Positions 24,723 through 33,110 of a stretch of 64,000 nt of DNA are shown here, piece by piece. Position 1 is the first letter of the stretch; each line of letters starts with the position of its first letter. The stretch is from an uncultured Kiritimatiellota bacterium. Lineage in GTDB: Bacteria; Verrucomicrobiota; Kiritimatiellia; RFP12; UBA1067. The DNA lies in contig CAKTYZ010000011.1 of NCBI GenBank assembly GCA_934635225.1, positions 1 through 64,000 on the forward strand, given 5' to 3'. The position numbers were made by a program, and so were the translations under genes. The notes beneath the pieces were generated by a model. The model ran no database searches and was not told where the DNA came from. It saw only the letters and a list, made by a program, of their open reading frames with translations.

Positions 24723-25913
24723 ATGACAAGAACAGTCTATTTCGATAACAACGCCACGACCCGGGTTGCACCCGAGGTGCGCGAGGCGATGATGCCCTTC
24801 TTCGGCGAGCTCTATGGGAACCCGAGTTCCATGCACGCGTTTGGCGGCCAAGTCGCCAAGCATCTTGACCGTGCGCGCGAAGAGGTTGCGCGTTTTCTCA
24901 ACGCCGATCCGGACGAGATCATCTTCACGTCCTGCGCGACGGAATCCGACAACTCGGCGATTCGTGGCACGGCCGAATACTACGGCAAGGACCTCAAGGT
25001 CATCACGACCGCCGTCGAGCATCCGGCAGTCCTTCAACCCTGCCGTCGCCTCAAGGCCCTCGGCTACAATACGGTCGAACTCGATGTCGATTCACTCGGC
25101 AACCTCGACCTTGACCAGCTCCGCCGCGAAATCGCGTCCGCCGGCAAGTCCCCTGTTCTCGTCTCGATCATGTATGCGAACAACGAGACGGGCGTTCTCT
25201 TTCCGATGGACGAGATCACGGCAATCTGCAAGGAACACGGCGCCATCCTGCATACGGACGCGGTTCAGGTGGCGGGCAAGATTCCGGTAGACGTGAAGAA
25301 GACGCCCGTGGACATGCTGTCAATGAGCGGGCACAAGTTCCACGCGCCGAAAGGCGTCGGACTCTTCTACCTCCGTCGTGGCACGAAGATCAAGCCCTTC
25401 ATGCTCGGCGGTCATCAGGAGCATTCGCGCCGCGCGGGAACCGAGAACGTTCCCTACATCGTCGGTTTGGCGAAAGCCTGTGAGCTCGCGCGTCTCTCGA
25501 TGGTTCAGGAATCGGCGACGCTCGCGGCCATGCGCGACAAGCTCGAAGCCGGCATCCGCGCGACGTGCCCGAACATACGTGTGAACGGCGATCCGTCGCG
25601 CCGTCTGCCAAACACGCTCAACGTGAGCTTTGAATACGTCGAGGGCGAGGCCATCGCCTATCACCTCTCGGATCTCGGCATCTGCATCTCGACGGGTTCC
25701 GCATGCGCCTCCGGCTCACTGGACCCGAGCCATGTCATCCGCGCGATGGGCGTGCCCTTCACGGCCATCCACGGTTCGGTCCGCTTCTCGCTCTCTCGCT
25801 ACAACACGATGGATGAAGTCGATTACGTCTTGGAGAAACTGCCGCCCGTAATCGCGAATCTGCGTGTCCTGTCGCCGTTTGGTCCAAACACGAAAGTAAC
25901 GACATTTGAATGA
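24723..25913 (+). CDS. Cysteine desulfurase (NifS/IscS family)
   Basis: A 396-residue PLP enzyme that takes sulfur from cysteine for Fe-S cluster, thiamine or tRNA thiolation pathways. YFDNNATTRVAPEV (6-19) is the family start. Lys205 in SGHKFHAPKG should bind PLP; Cys328 in STGSACASGS is the persulfide carrier in a short group I loop. Length and motifs are standard. No iscU, iscA or iscR lies next to it, so its sulfur acceptor is unknown. The promoter is leaderless. A lipoprotein gene starts one nucleotide after its stop. Confidence 0.93.
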   Translation: MTRTVYFDNNATTRVAPEVREAMMPFFGELYGNPSSMHAFGGQVAKHLDRAREEVARFLNADPDEIIFTSCATESDNSAIRGTAEYYGKDLKVITTAVEHPAVLQPCRRLKALGYNTVELDVDSLGNLDLDQLRREIASAGKSPVLVSIMYANNETGVLFPMDEITAICKEHGAILHTDAVQVAGKIPVDVKKTPVDMLSMSGHKFHAPKGVGLFYLRRGTKIKPFMLGGHQEHSRRAGTENVPYIVGLAKACELARLSMVQESATLAAMRDKLEAGIRATCPNIRVNGDPSRRLPNTLNVSFEYVEGEAIAYHLSDLGICISTGSACASGSLDPSHVIRAMGVPFTAIHGSVRFSLSRYNTMDEVDYVLEKLPPVIANLRVLSPFGPNTKVTTFE

Positions 25914-25914
25914 C

Positions 25915-26226
25915 ATGAAAACGCTGCTTTTCACGACACTTTCGGCTTTTCTCGTCTGCCTCTCCGGCTGCCGTCGGACAGACGTCCGCGAAATGACCGT
26001 GTCATTGCCCGCCCTTCAGGAATCCGACAAGGCAAAAGTCGTCGAGGCTCTTGCCCGTTACAACGGCGTCATGAAGGACTCGTATCGCTGGGACATGGCG
26101 GCGAAGACGTTGACCCTTCGCTACGACTCGATGCAAGTCGCGCAAGCGAACATCCGCTATGCGATTGACGCGAAGGGCGTGAAGGTCGCCTTCCCCGAGA
26201 AGACCGACGACCACGCAGGACACTGA
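25915..26226 (+). CDS. Small lipoprotein with HMA-like fold
   Basis: A 103-residue protein with a lipoprotein signal (MKTLLFTTLSAFLVCLSGC, Cys19). The rest has the spacing of a heavy-metal-associated/MerP-like ferredoxin fold (REMTVSLPALQESDKAKVVEAL, then KTLTLRYDSMQVAQANIRYAI, then KGVKVAFP), but the metal-binding CxxC is absent. It ends HAGH. It starts one nt after the cysteine desulfurase stop and is co-transcribed. A sensing or scaffolding role is possible; metal binding through its His residues is speculation. Confidence 0.72.
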   Translation: MKTLLFTTLSAFLVCLSGCRRTDVREMTVSLPALQESDKAKVVEALARYNGVMKDSYRWDMAAKTLTLRYDSMQVAQANIRYAIDAKGVKVAFPEKTDDHAGH

Positions 26227-26370
26227 AGCGCCGTCATCTTCCGAGGCCTTTACATTCGCTTGTCCAAGGTCTGCGACCCGATTACACACCCTGAACAATA
26301 GGGGCAAGGTCTGTCAGGCCGCTCATGTTGGCACGGGATTTGCTCGCGCTATCCATGGAGAAGTACAACC
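26227..26370. other. Gap before gltD
   Basis: 144 nt with no gene. A GGAGAAG site lies 8 nt before the gltD ATG. No clear -10 element or riboswitch was recognised, so gltD may be read through from the cysteine desulfurase promoter or have its own unseen promoter. Confidence 0.35.
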
Positions 26371-27732
26371 ATGGAACGCATTCACGACTATTATCGCCCC
26401 GTCAACGAACGCAAGACTGATTTCAGGGAAGTCGAGCGAACGCTCGCGGCCAAAGACATCAAACCACAAGTCGAACGCTGCCTCTCGTGCGGCATTCCCT
26501 TCTGCCATGGCTTTGGCTGTCCTCTCGGCAATCTCGTCCCCGACCAGAACCGCGCCGTCGCATGCGGAAATCTCCATCACGCCTACGATCTCCTGTCCGT
26601 CAACAGCGACTTTCCCGAGTTTACGGCCCGTGTCTGTCCCGCGCTCTGTGAATCGGGCTGCGTGCATCAACTGGACGAAGAATCGGTCATGGTCCGCCAG
26701 AGCGAAAAGCTGATCATCGAGACGGCGTTCACCAACGGCTGGGTCGTGCCGCGCCCGCCTGTTGCAGAAAACGGCAAGCGCGTCGCGGTCATCGGCGCAG
26801 GTCCTGCCGGGCTTTCCGCCGCCGTCACGCTTCGGCGGCGCGGGTGGGCCGTTACGGTCTACGAACGCGACGCCGACATCGGCGGCCTTCTCCGCTACGG
26901 CATCCCCTGCTTCAAGCTCGACAAGTCCGTCATTGATCGCCGTCGTCGGATCCTCGAAGCCGAAGGAATCGTCTTCCAAACGGACACGGCGGTCGGAACG
27001 GACGTCTCAGCGGCCTACCTCGCGCGCACGTTCAATGCCGTCATCGTCGCCATCGGCACACCCGCCGCGCGTGACCTCAAGATTCCCGGCCGCGACAAGG
27101 GCGGCATCCATCTCGCGCTGGAGTTTCTCCGCCAGCAGAATCGACTGCTCACGGGCGAAGCCGTCACCGAACCGCGCATCTCCGCAAAGGGACGTCGCGT
27201 GCTGGTCATCGGCGGCGGCGACACGGGGTCGGACTGCGTGGGCACGGCGATTCGGCAAGGCGCGGCATCTGTTACGCAAATCGAAATCATGCCCAAGCCG
27301 CCGATGACGCGCAGCCCGTCTACGCCATGGCCGCTCTGGCCCTACGAACTGCGCACGAGCTCCAGCCATCTTGAAGGTTGCGCACGTCGTTGGAATCTCA
27401 ACTCCATCCGCTTCCTTGGCAAGGACTTGGTGACGGGCGTCGAGGTCGAGACGGTCGATTGGTCATTCGACGCGAACGGCAAGCCGCTCAAGTTCGTCTC
27501 ACGCGTCCACACAAAGGAGATCATCGAAGCCGACCTCGTCCTGCTGGCAATGGGGTTCACGGGCGTTCAGCCCGAGCATCCGCTCATTCGCCAGCTCGCG
27601 CTCACCCAAACTCCACGCACAACGCTCGTCTCAGTCCCCGAACGGCAGATCTACTGCGTCGGCGACTGCGCCAACGGCGCTTCTCTCGTCGTCCGCGCCC
27701 TCGCGAGCGGCAAGTCCGTGCCGCTCGCCTGA
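26371..27732 (+). CDS. gltD: Glutamate synthase small subunit-type oxidoreductase
   Basis: A 453-residue NAD(P)H-dependent FAD and Fe-S enzyme, the small subunit type of glutamate synthase. The N-terminal Cys cluster CLSCGIPFCHGFGCP (37-51) and CPALCESGCVH (about 89-99) ligate 4Fe-4S. GAGPAGLSAAV (about 137) binds FAD, and GGGDTGSDCVGTA binds NADPH. It ends at VGDCANGASLVVRALASGKSVPLA, shorter than E. coli GltD. The large subunit gltB is absent here, so it may serve another partner. Its last 82 bp overlap the convergent acyltransferase gene, an unusual overlap that may reflect a lost stop on one side. Confidence 0.9.
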   Translation: MERIHDYYRPVNERKTDFREVERTLAAKDIKPQVERCLSCGIPFCHGFGCPLGNLVPDQNRAVACGNLHHAYDLLSVNSDFPEFTARVCPALCESGCVHQLDEESVMVRQSEKLIIETAFTNGWVVPRPPVAENGKRVAVIGAGPAGLSAAVTLRRRGWAVTVYERDADIGGLLRYGIPCFKLDKSVIDRRRRILEAEGIVFQTDTAVGTDVSAAYLARTFNAVIVAIGTPAARDLKIPGRDKGGIHLALEFLRQQNRLLTGEAVTEPRISAKGRRVLVIGGGDTGSDCVGTAIRQGAASVTQIEIMPKPPMTRSPSTPWPLWPYELRTSSSHLEGCARRWNLNSIRFLGKDLVTGVEVETVDWSFDANGKPLKFVSRVHTKEIIEADLVLLAMGFTGVQPEHPLIRQLALTQTPRTTLVSVPERQIYCVGDCANGASLVVRALASGKSVPLA

Positions 27733-28433
27733 CGAAGCCGACAGGAGATCTCCGCCGTCAGACGCACAGCGGCGGCATGGTGCGTGAGACCTTGCGCTCT
27801 CGGCGCATGAAACGGTTCGGACATCTCAAAGGAAACGACAACCCGACGCGATCCCATGTCCCACGGGCGCTGCCCTTTGGACAGGATCCGCCGCGAAAGC
27901 GTCTCCCGCACGCAAACGACTGGCGCACCTGTGCGAACCGCCAGTTGGGCCGCGCCACGACGCAACGGCTGCAATCCCCCTTCTCGAGGCGAACGCGTTC
28001 CTTCGGGGAAGATGAGAACGTTCCATCCTTTCTTCAGGTAAGGCGCAGCGATGTCGGGCAATCGCGCGTCATCCGGCAATGCCGTCGCGCGGACGATGGC
28101 CGAGAGGAACGGATTTCCCTTGAGCGCGTGCTTGGCGACATAAAGCGTACGCGGCACAAGCGACACAAGCAGCACCACGTCGATGAGCGTCGGATGATTC
28201 GGCACGAGGATAACACCGCGTACGGACGTCAGATTGCCACGGTCGAGGCCGATGAGGCCCGTCCAGACGAAGAGCTTCACGGCCAAGCACCAAAGCGCAC
28301 GCACGACGGGCTGTGCGTATTCGGGCTTTGGCAAAAGGATCATCAGCGGCGAGATCGCCAGCGCCCCCACGCCGAAGACGACGAAAAGAAACGACGCGGT
28401 TAGCCCACGCACGAACGAGACAATGAAATCCAT
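27651..28433 (-). CDS. PlsC-like 1-acyl-glycerol-3-phosphate/lipid acyltransferase
   Basis: A 260-residue membrane-associated acyltransferase with N-terminal hydrophobic segments (about 8-35 and 45-62). The catalytic motif is H80-PTLI-D85 (NHPTLID), and the glycerophosphate-type motif FPEGTRS is at 142-148. Homologues of this kind occur in aryl polyene and fatty-acid-derived clusters, in line with the chain-length factor and ketosynthase genes directly upstream (34-bp overlap). The C-terminus beyond RLTAEIS is unusual and reads into the opposite-strand gltD gene for 82 bp, so the natural stop may be lost. Confidence 0.85.
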   Translation of the reverse strand: MDFIVSFVRGLTASFLFVVFGVGALAISPLMILLPKPEYAQPVVRALWCLAVKLFVWTGLIGLDRGNLTSVRGVILVPNHPTLIDVVLLVSLVPRTLYVAKHALKGNPFLSAIVRATALPDDARLPDIAAPYLKKGWNVLIFPEGTRSPREGGLQPLRRGAAQLAVRTGAPVVCVRETLSRRILSKGQRPWDMGSRRVVVSFEMSEPFHAPRAQGLTHHAAAVRLTAEISCRLRQASGTDLPLARARTTREAPLAQSPTQ

Positions 28434-29023
28434 TTTCCTGCAAGAGTCTGTTTCTGCCGTATGGACACGAATCCGACAAGGTCATCCAAAGAGAGCGAAT
28501 GTCGAGACTTGACGGACGACACGGAACAGCCGACAACCGACAGGGAATCAAGGGCCCCCTCCTCCTTTTCCGTCAAGCGCATTGCAAGTCCGTACCCGCC
28601 GCCCGTCTCCTCGGCAGAGACGAAAACCGCGTCTTGTCCCGCCCGACAGGCGTTCAATGCCTCCAAAAGCCCGCATTCGACGGTCTCGTCTCCGGCGGCA
28701 ATGGCCGTGTAGGCCGCCGTGTTCTTCGTGAAGACGCTCCAAAGCCCCGGCGCGGCATTATAGACAGATGCGCTGAAACGGTGCGGCGAGACGGAACCGT
28801 CCGCCTTGAAATCCGCCACAATCCGTTGCGTCAGCGTGATCTCCCCATCGCGCGACGCGAAGACAAACGCCGCGCCCGGCGCATCCACCGTCCGCGCCAG
28901 CGCGAAGTAGATCTTCTGCAGTGGCGACAGACGGCGACGCACGAGCGGCGGCACGAACGCGATGTCCGGCGGTTCCCCCGGACGAAGAACGGACCATGCC
29001 GAGATCTTCACACGCCGATTCAT
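28400..29023 (-). CDS. Beta-ketoacyl synthase chain-length factor-like protein
   Basis: A 207-residue protein similar to the N-terminal ketoacyl-synthase-like fold (Ketoacyl-synt_2) of chain-length factors. Visible blocks are VKISAWSVLRPGE, PLVRRRLSPLQKIYFALAR, VFASRDGEITLTQRIVADF, FSASVYNAAPGLWSVF and YTAIAAGDETVECGLLEAL. It lacks the active-site Cys, so it would pair with the ketosynthase encoded upstream. In aryl polyene clusters such a protein works with a FabF-type enzyme. Its start overlaps the ketosynthase stop by 4 nt, and its end overlaps the acyltransferase start by 34 nt. Confidence 0.85.
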   Translation of the reverse strand: MNRRVKISAWSVLRPGEPPDIAFVPPLVRRRLSPLQKIYFALARTVDAPGAAFVFASRDGEITLTQRIVADFKADGSVSPHRFSASVYNAAPGLWSVFTKNTAAYTAIAAGDETVECGLLEALNACRAGQDAVFVSAEETGGGYGLAMRLTEKEEGALDSLSVVGCSVSSVKSRHSLSLDDLVGFVSIRQKQTLAGKWISLSRSCVG

Positions 29024-30243
29024 GCGCGACGAAAGACGAGGGACGTGTTGACGCCGCCAAACGCGAAATTGTCGGACATCGCGAACTCGACCTCGCGCGC
29101 CTGTCCAGAACCCGTAATGAAATCGTGTTCACCGCAACGCGGATCTGGATTTTCCAGATTGAGATTCGGCGCAAACCAGCCGTGGCGCAGCATCTCAATC
29201 GTCATTGCCGCCTCAATCGCGCCGCAGGCCCCGAGCGTATGGCCCGTGTAGCCCTTGATTGTCGAGACGAGCGGCTTCGCCGCGCCGAAAGCCGCAATCA
29301 TCGCCGCACCCTCAGCGACATCGCCCAAGTCAGTCGCCGTGCCATGCGCGTTCACGTAACCGACGTCCGTCGGCGCAAGCGTGGCGTCCTCCAGCGCGAG
29401 CCGAAGCGCGACCGCCATCGTCTCCGCGTTCGGCTGTGTGACATGGCGTCCGTCCGTGTTCGTGCCAAAGCCGACAATCTCCGCAAGAACAGTCGCGCCG
29501 CGCGCAAGCGCGTGTTCCCGATCCTCCAAGATCAGAGTCGCCGCGCCATCGCCGATGACCAGCCCGTCGCGGTCACGGTCAAACGCGCGCGGAGTCGTCT
29601 CAGGCGCGTCATTTCGCCGTGACGTGGCAAACAGCGTGTCGAAAACGGCGACCTGCGTGGCGGAGAACTCCTCCGCGCCGCCCGCAATCATCATGTCCTG
29701 CGCACCATAGCGAATCGCCTCATAAGCCTCGCCCACGGCCAGGGATCCCGAGGTGCAGGCCGTGCCCGTCGGCAGAAGCCGACCCGTCGTGCCGTAATGG
29801 ACGGACAGGTTCACCGCGCAGGTCTGCGACATCATCTTGATGTAAGTCGAACTCGTGACATTGCGCACCTCGCGGTTCATTAAGACGGAATAGAAGTCGG
29901 CATTCGCGGCGACGCCGCCCGAGCAGGACCCATAGGCAACGCCCAACCGCCCGCCCGTCACGAGCGGGTCGCCCAGAAGCCCCGCCTGCGCGAGTGCCTG
30001 GTCAGTCGCAAAAAGAGCCATCTCCGAGACCGGACTCATCGTGCGGATGACCTTGCGCGTGTAGGTGCCGGGCCGTTCGTACCCGCAGGGCGCCCAAAGG
30101 CACGTCTGCAGCCCCTTGTAGGTCTGAAGCTCCTCCGAACGCGCCACGCAGTTGTGCGGCGTCGTCAGCCGTTCATAAGCCGCCGCAACAGTATGACCCA
30201 GCGAACTGACAATTCCCATTCCGGTGACAACAACACGCCGCAT
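29020..30243 (-). CDS. Beta-ketoacyl-ACP synthase (FabF-like)
   Basis: A 407-residue elongating ketosynthase that condenses malonyl-ACP with a growing acyl or polyene chain. The thiolase-fold catalytic triad is C163 in TACTSGS, H300 in NAHGTATD, and H335 with K330 in IKGYTGHTLG. The FGGVNTSLVF end is also typical. The Met-rich substrate region and the neighbour genes favour the aryl-polyene-type rather than the housekeeping enzyme. It overlaps the chain-length factor by 4 nt and the frameshifted ketoreductase by one base. Confidence 0.92.
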   Translation of the reverse strand: MRRVVVTGMGIVSSLGHTVAAAYERLTTPHNCVARSEELQTYKGLQTCLWAPCGYERPGTYTRKVIRTMSPVSEMALFATDQALAQAGLLGDPLVTGGRLGVAYGSCSGGVAANADFYSVLMNREVRNVTSSTYIKMMSQTCAVNLSVHYGTTGRLLPTGTACTSGSLAVGEAYEAIRYGAQDMMIAGGAEEFSATQVAVFDTLFATSRRNDAPETTPRAFDRDRDGLVIGDGAATLILEDREHALARGATVLAEIVGFGTNTDGRHVTQPNAETMAVALRLALEDATLAPTDVGYVNAHGTATDLGDVAEGAAMIAAFGAAKPLVSTIKGYTGHTLGACGAIEAAMTIEMLRHGWFAPNLNLENPDPRCGEHDFITGSGQAREVEFAMSDNFAFGGVNTSLVFRRA

Positions 30244-30927
30244 CAGACAAGACCTCCGTTAACTTGAATGACCTGCCGCGTCACATAGGACGCGCCGTCC
30301 GACAGGAGAAAACGCACAACGGACGCCACCTCGTCGGGCCGCCCGAAACGGCGCATCGGAATCGCCTTCAACGCTTCCTCCGCAAAAACTCCCTTGATCA
30401 TCTCCGTCTCGATTACGCCCGGCGACGGTGATGTTGCGGCGCGCAAGTTCGACCGAGAGCGCTTTCGCCGCACCGATCAGACCTGCTTTCGCAGCCGAAT
30501 AGTTTGTCTGCCCACGATTCCCCATCACGCCGGAGACAGACGAGACAACGACGATACGACCGCCTTGCCGTGCCTGCACCATCGGCAGGACGAGCGGCTT
30601 CAGGACATTGTAAAACCCATCGAGATCGGTCCGAAGGACGCGATCCCATTGCTCCGCCTCCAATCCCGGAAACGGCGCATCGTCCGCAATGCCCGCATTT
30701 AGGACAACACCATACGGCGCACCGTTCGCCTCTACCCACGCCGTCAGCGCGGCTTCGGTCGCGGCACGATCGGCGATGTCGAAAACAAGATCCGTCCCGC
30801 CTGATCGGACGGAATGCGTAATGACCTCAAACCCGTCGGCAACAAGCGCGGTCGCTATTGATCGCCCGATACCACGGCTTGAGCCCGTTACAATGACTTT
30901 TCGGCTCACTACCATCGGCTTCCTCAT
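30243..30927 (-). pseudogene. 3-oxoacyl-ACP reductase (FabG) with frameshift
   Basis: A short-chain dehydrogenase that should reduce 3-ketoacyl-ACP. The first frame carries VTGSSRGIGRSIA, the catalytic Ser in VSSVSGV, and Y-x3-K in NYSAAKAGLIG, then ELARRNITV. There the frame breaks. The conserved continuation PGVIETEMI then RRFGRPDEVASVVRFLLSDGASYVTRQVIQVNGG is intact in another frame and ends at 30243. Compared with the family, the NxVA segment between ITV and PG is missing, which fits an 11-nt deletion (junction about 30422-30426). It could be a recent pseudogene or an assembly fault. Downstream genes remain open. Confidence 0.85.
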
Positions 30928-30974
30928 TCTCGGCATCCTTTTACTGAGTTAGATCCTGCTTGAAAAGACGCCAT

Positions 30975-32996
30975 TTAGGACGTCACCCCCAACAAGTCCT
31001 TCAACGCGCTGACCTGACGCGCATCCGCAATTGCCACCAGCTCGTCCCCAATGCGAAACTCCGTCTCAGGACCGATATTCCGATAGACGTGCCCATCGCG
31101 AACAAGCGAGACAATGGAAGCACCCGTCTTGGCGCGAATGTTGAGCGAAACGACCGTCTCGCCGACGGCAGGCGAATCCGCTGTCAGGGTCAAGCGGTGC
31201 AGGATGCCTTCCGGCACGGGAATCGTCATCGTCCGCGCGAGCCCCCTGCGCCGTTCCTCCTCCGTCAGAGATTCGTTGAACTGATGAATCGCACGGCGTC
31301 CCGAATTCAGCAGGAAGCGCCAGCCCAGCACCGCGACAATGAGCGTGAGCGACGTCGAGATTGTCTGCGCCAGCGGATCGTGCGGCAAAATGGTCAGGTT
31401 GATCGCCGTCCAGACGGCGACGAAGAGTGCCGCAGCCAACAGCATCGTGAACAGGCGTGCCGTCTGACGGAATGCAACCAGAACACGCGAACGCGAACGG
31501 CCGGCCAGCAGTTCGGCAACCGCGTCACCCATTGTCCGCGCCTCAAGGATCGCCAACGGCAGAAGAGCCACGGAGAAGAGATTCGCCGCGACGAAGAATA
31601 TCGGCTCGTCATGCGCCTCAAACCAACGGGAGAACTTCGAGTAGTCGAAGGAGGAAAGCCGTGCGCAGACAAAGGAACCCGCAAACATGAGAACGGCATA
31701 GACACCCATCCGAATCGCGGACAGACGAAGTCGCGCAAATGACGGAGACCCCCTTCCAGCCAAGATCTTCTCGCGCCAGGCCCAGTAGGAGTCCAGCAGA
31801 CGACGCACGCTCTGCGGCAAACGCCGCTCGGCGAAATCGCCCACGCGGTCAGAGCAGCGAATCATGAACGGATTCGCAAGCGTCGTCAAAAGCGAAGCTC
31901 CGACGGTTATCGGGAACAGGTTGATACGCGCATCACCCGAAAGCCCTGCGAAGAGAATCGCAACCATGAACGCGAACTCGCCGATCTGCGCAAGACCGAA
32001 AGCGTTCTGGACGGACGTCTTCACGTCCAGCCCGCAGAGAAGCGAAGCGATTAGGTTGTTGGTCAACTTGCCGACGACAACGACGAACGAGACCAGCAGG
32101 ATCTCAGGCAGACAGCGGAAAAGCGCAAACGGATCGACCAGCAGACCGATCGACACGAAGAAAACGGCCGAGAACATCGCCTTCAAAGGATCGACCAAAG
32201 ACGCAAGGCGTTCGCGGACACAACTCATCGAACCAAGAATGCCCACCAAAAACGCGCCGAGCGCAAGCGAATAGTCAAGCCGATAGGCGAAATACGAGAC
32301 GCCGAAGCAACAGCCGAGTATGGCCAGGACGAGAGACTCGTCGTCATGCCGTTTCGCGACAGATTTGAGTAGGCGCGGCACCAAGACAAAGCCAAGGACA
32401 AGAACCGTCAGGAAGAAGACCGTGAGCCCCCCCAGAGACCTGACGAGCGCGAGCGCCGACATTCCCTCGCCCGAAGCGAAGCCCGTCACGACGGCAATCG
32501 CGCCAACGCAGACAATGTCTTCGCAAACGGACGTGCCGAGAACGTATTTCGTGAACGGACGGTTCGACCACCCCATCTCTCCAATCACCTTCGCGAGAAG
32601 CGTCGTCGCCGAATCGCAAATCGCCACGCCCAAGAAGAGAGACGGAACATCCGGCCAGTGAAAGAATTTCGTGCCGACCTCGTAGCCGAGCCAGATCATC
32701 ACGAGCGTATCGAGAATCGCCGCCGGCAAAGCCACGCCTCGGATCTTCTGCATGTCCTTCGCCGAGAACGACAGCCCCATGCCGAACATGAGGAAAACAA
32801 CGCCCAGCTGTCCGATTGTGCTTGTCGAAGAGAGATCCCGCAGGAAACTGCCACCCCACGTGTAAGGGCTCATCACGACGCCGACAAGAATGTAACCCAA
32901 GACCTTTGGCCACCCAAAACGCGCAAAGACGACGGAAACGACGCCTGCCGCCGTCATCAACACTGCCAAATCCTGAAAGAAATAAGTCTCAATCAT
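30975..32996 (-). CDS. CPA2-family cation:proton antiporter with TrkA-C domain
   Basis: A 673-residue Kef/CPA2-type antiporter for K+ or Na+ against H+. About twelve membrane spans cover 1-370 (VLGYILVGVVMSPYTW, LVVFLMFGMGLSF-like segments, LSSTSTIGQLGVVFLMF, YSLALGAFLVGILGS, AFGLAQIGEFAFMVAIL). A second membrane region (about 420-570) and a C-terminal TrkA-C domain (AKTGASIVSLVRDGHVYRN, FRIGDELVAIADARQVSALKDLL) follow. The cytosolic regulatory domain may bind a nucleotide. It stands alone, with a TGGTATAAT promoter 54 nt upstream. Confidence 0.9.
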   Translation of the reverse strand: MIETYFFQDLAVLMTAAGVVSVVFARFGWPKVLGYILVGVVMSPYTWGGSFLRDLSSTSTIGQLGVVFLMFGMGLSFSAKDMQKIRGVALPAAILDTLVMIWLGYEVGTKFFHWPDVPSLFLGVAICDSATTLLAKVIGEMGWSNRPFTKYVLGTSVCEDIVCVGAIAVVTGFASGEGMSALALVRSLGGLTVFFLTVLVLGFVLVPRLLKSVAKRHDDESLVLAILGCCFGVSYFAYRLDYSLALGAFLVGILGSMSCVRERLASLVDPLKAMFSAVFFVSIGLLVDPFALFRCLPEILLVSFVVVVGKLTNNLIASLLCGLDVKTSVQNAFGLAQIGEFAFMVAILFAGLSGDARINLFPITVGASLLTTLANPFMIRCSDRVGDFAERRLPQSVRRLLDSYWAWREKILAGRGSPSFARLRLSAIRMGVYAVLMFAGSFVCARLSSFDYSKFSRWFEAHDEPIFFVAANLFSVALLPLAILEARTMGDAVAELLAGRSRSRVLVAFRQTARLFTMLLAAALFVAVWTAINLTILPHDPLAQTISTSLTLIVAVLGWRFLLNSGRRAIHQFNESLTEEERRRGLARTMTIPVPEGILHRLTLTADSPAVGETVVSLNIRAKTGASIVSLVRDGHVYRNIGPETEFRIGDELVAIADARQVSALKDLLGVTS

Positions 32997-33050
32997 GTTT
33001 TCAGCCTACGACGGCGGACATCCCAGACCGTCATCCTCCTTGAAGCGGAA

Positions 33051-33059
33051 ATTATACCA
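33051..33059 (-). promoter_or_regulatory. Extended -10 promoter of the antiporter gene
   Basis: Minus-strand TGGTATAAT, 54 nt before the antiporter ATG, giving a short leader that contains AAGGAGG. Confidence 0.5.
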
Positions 33060-33110
33060 CAAACTGCACAGTCATGAATGACAAGGTCCTTCAAAAGCGA
33101 ACACCTCCAT

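Noticed and set aside
27991..28000. Further GAACGCGTTC site as part of the array family
   Set aside because: It is a by-product of codons for the FPEGTRS motif of the acyltransferase; single copy. The same applies to 58792.
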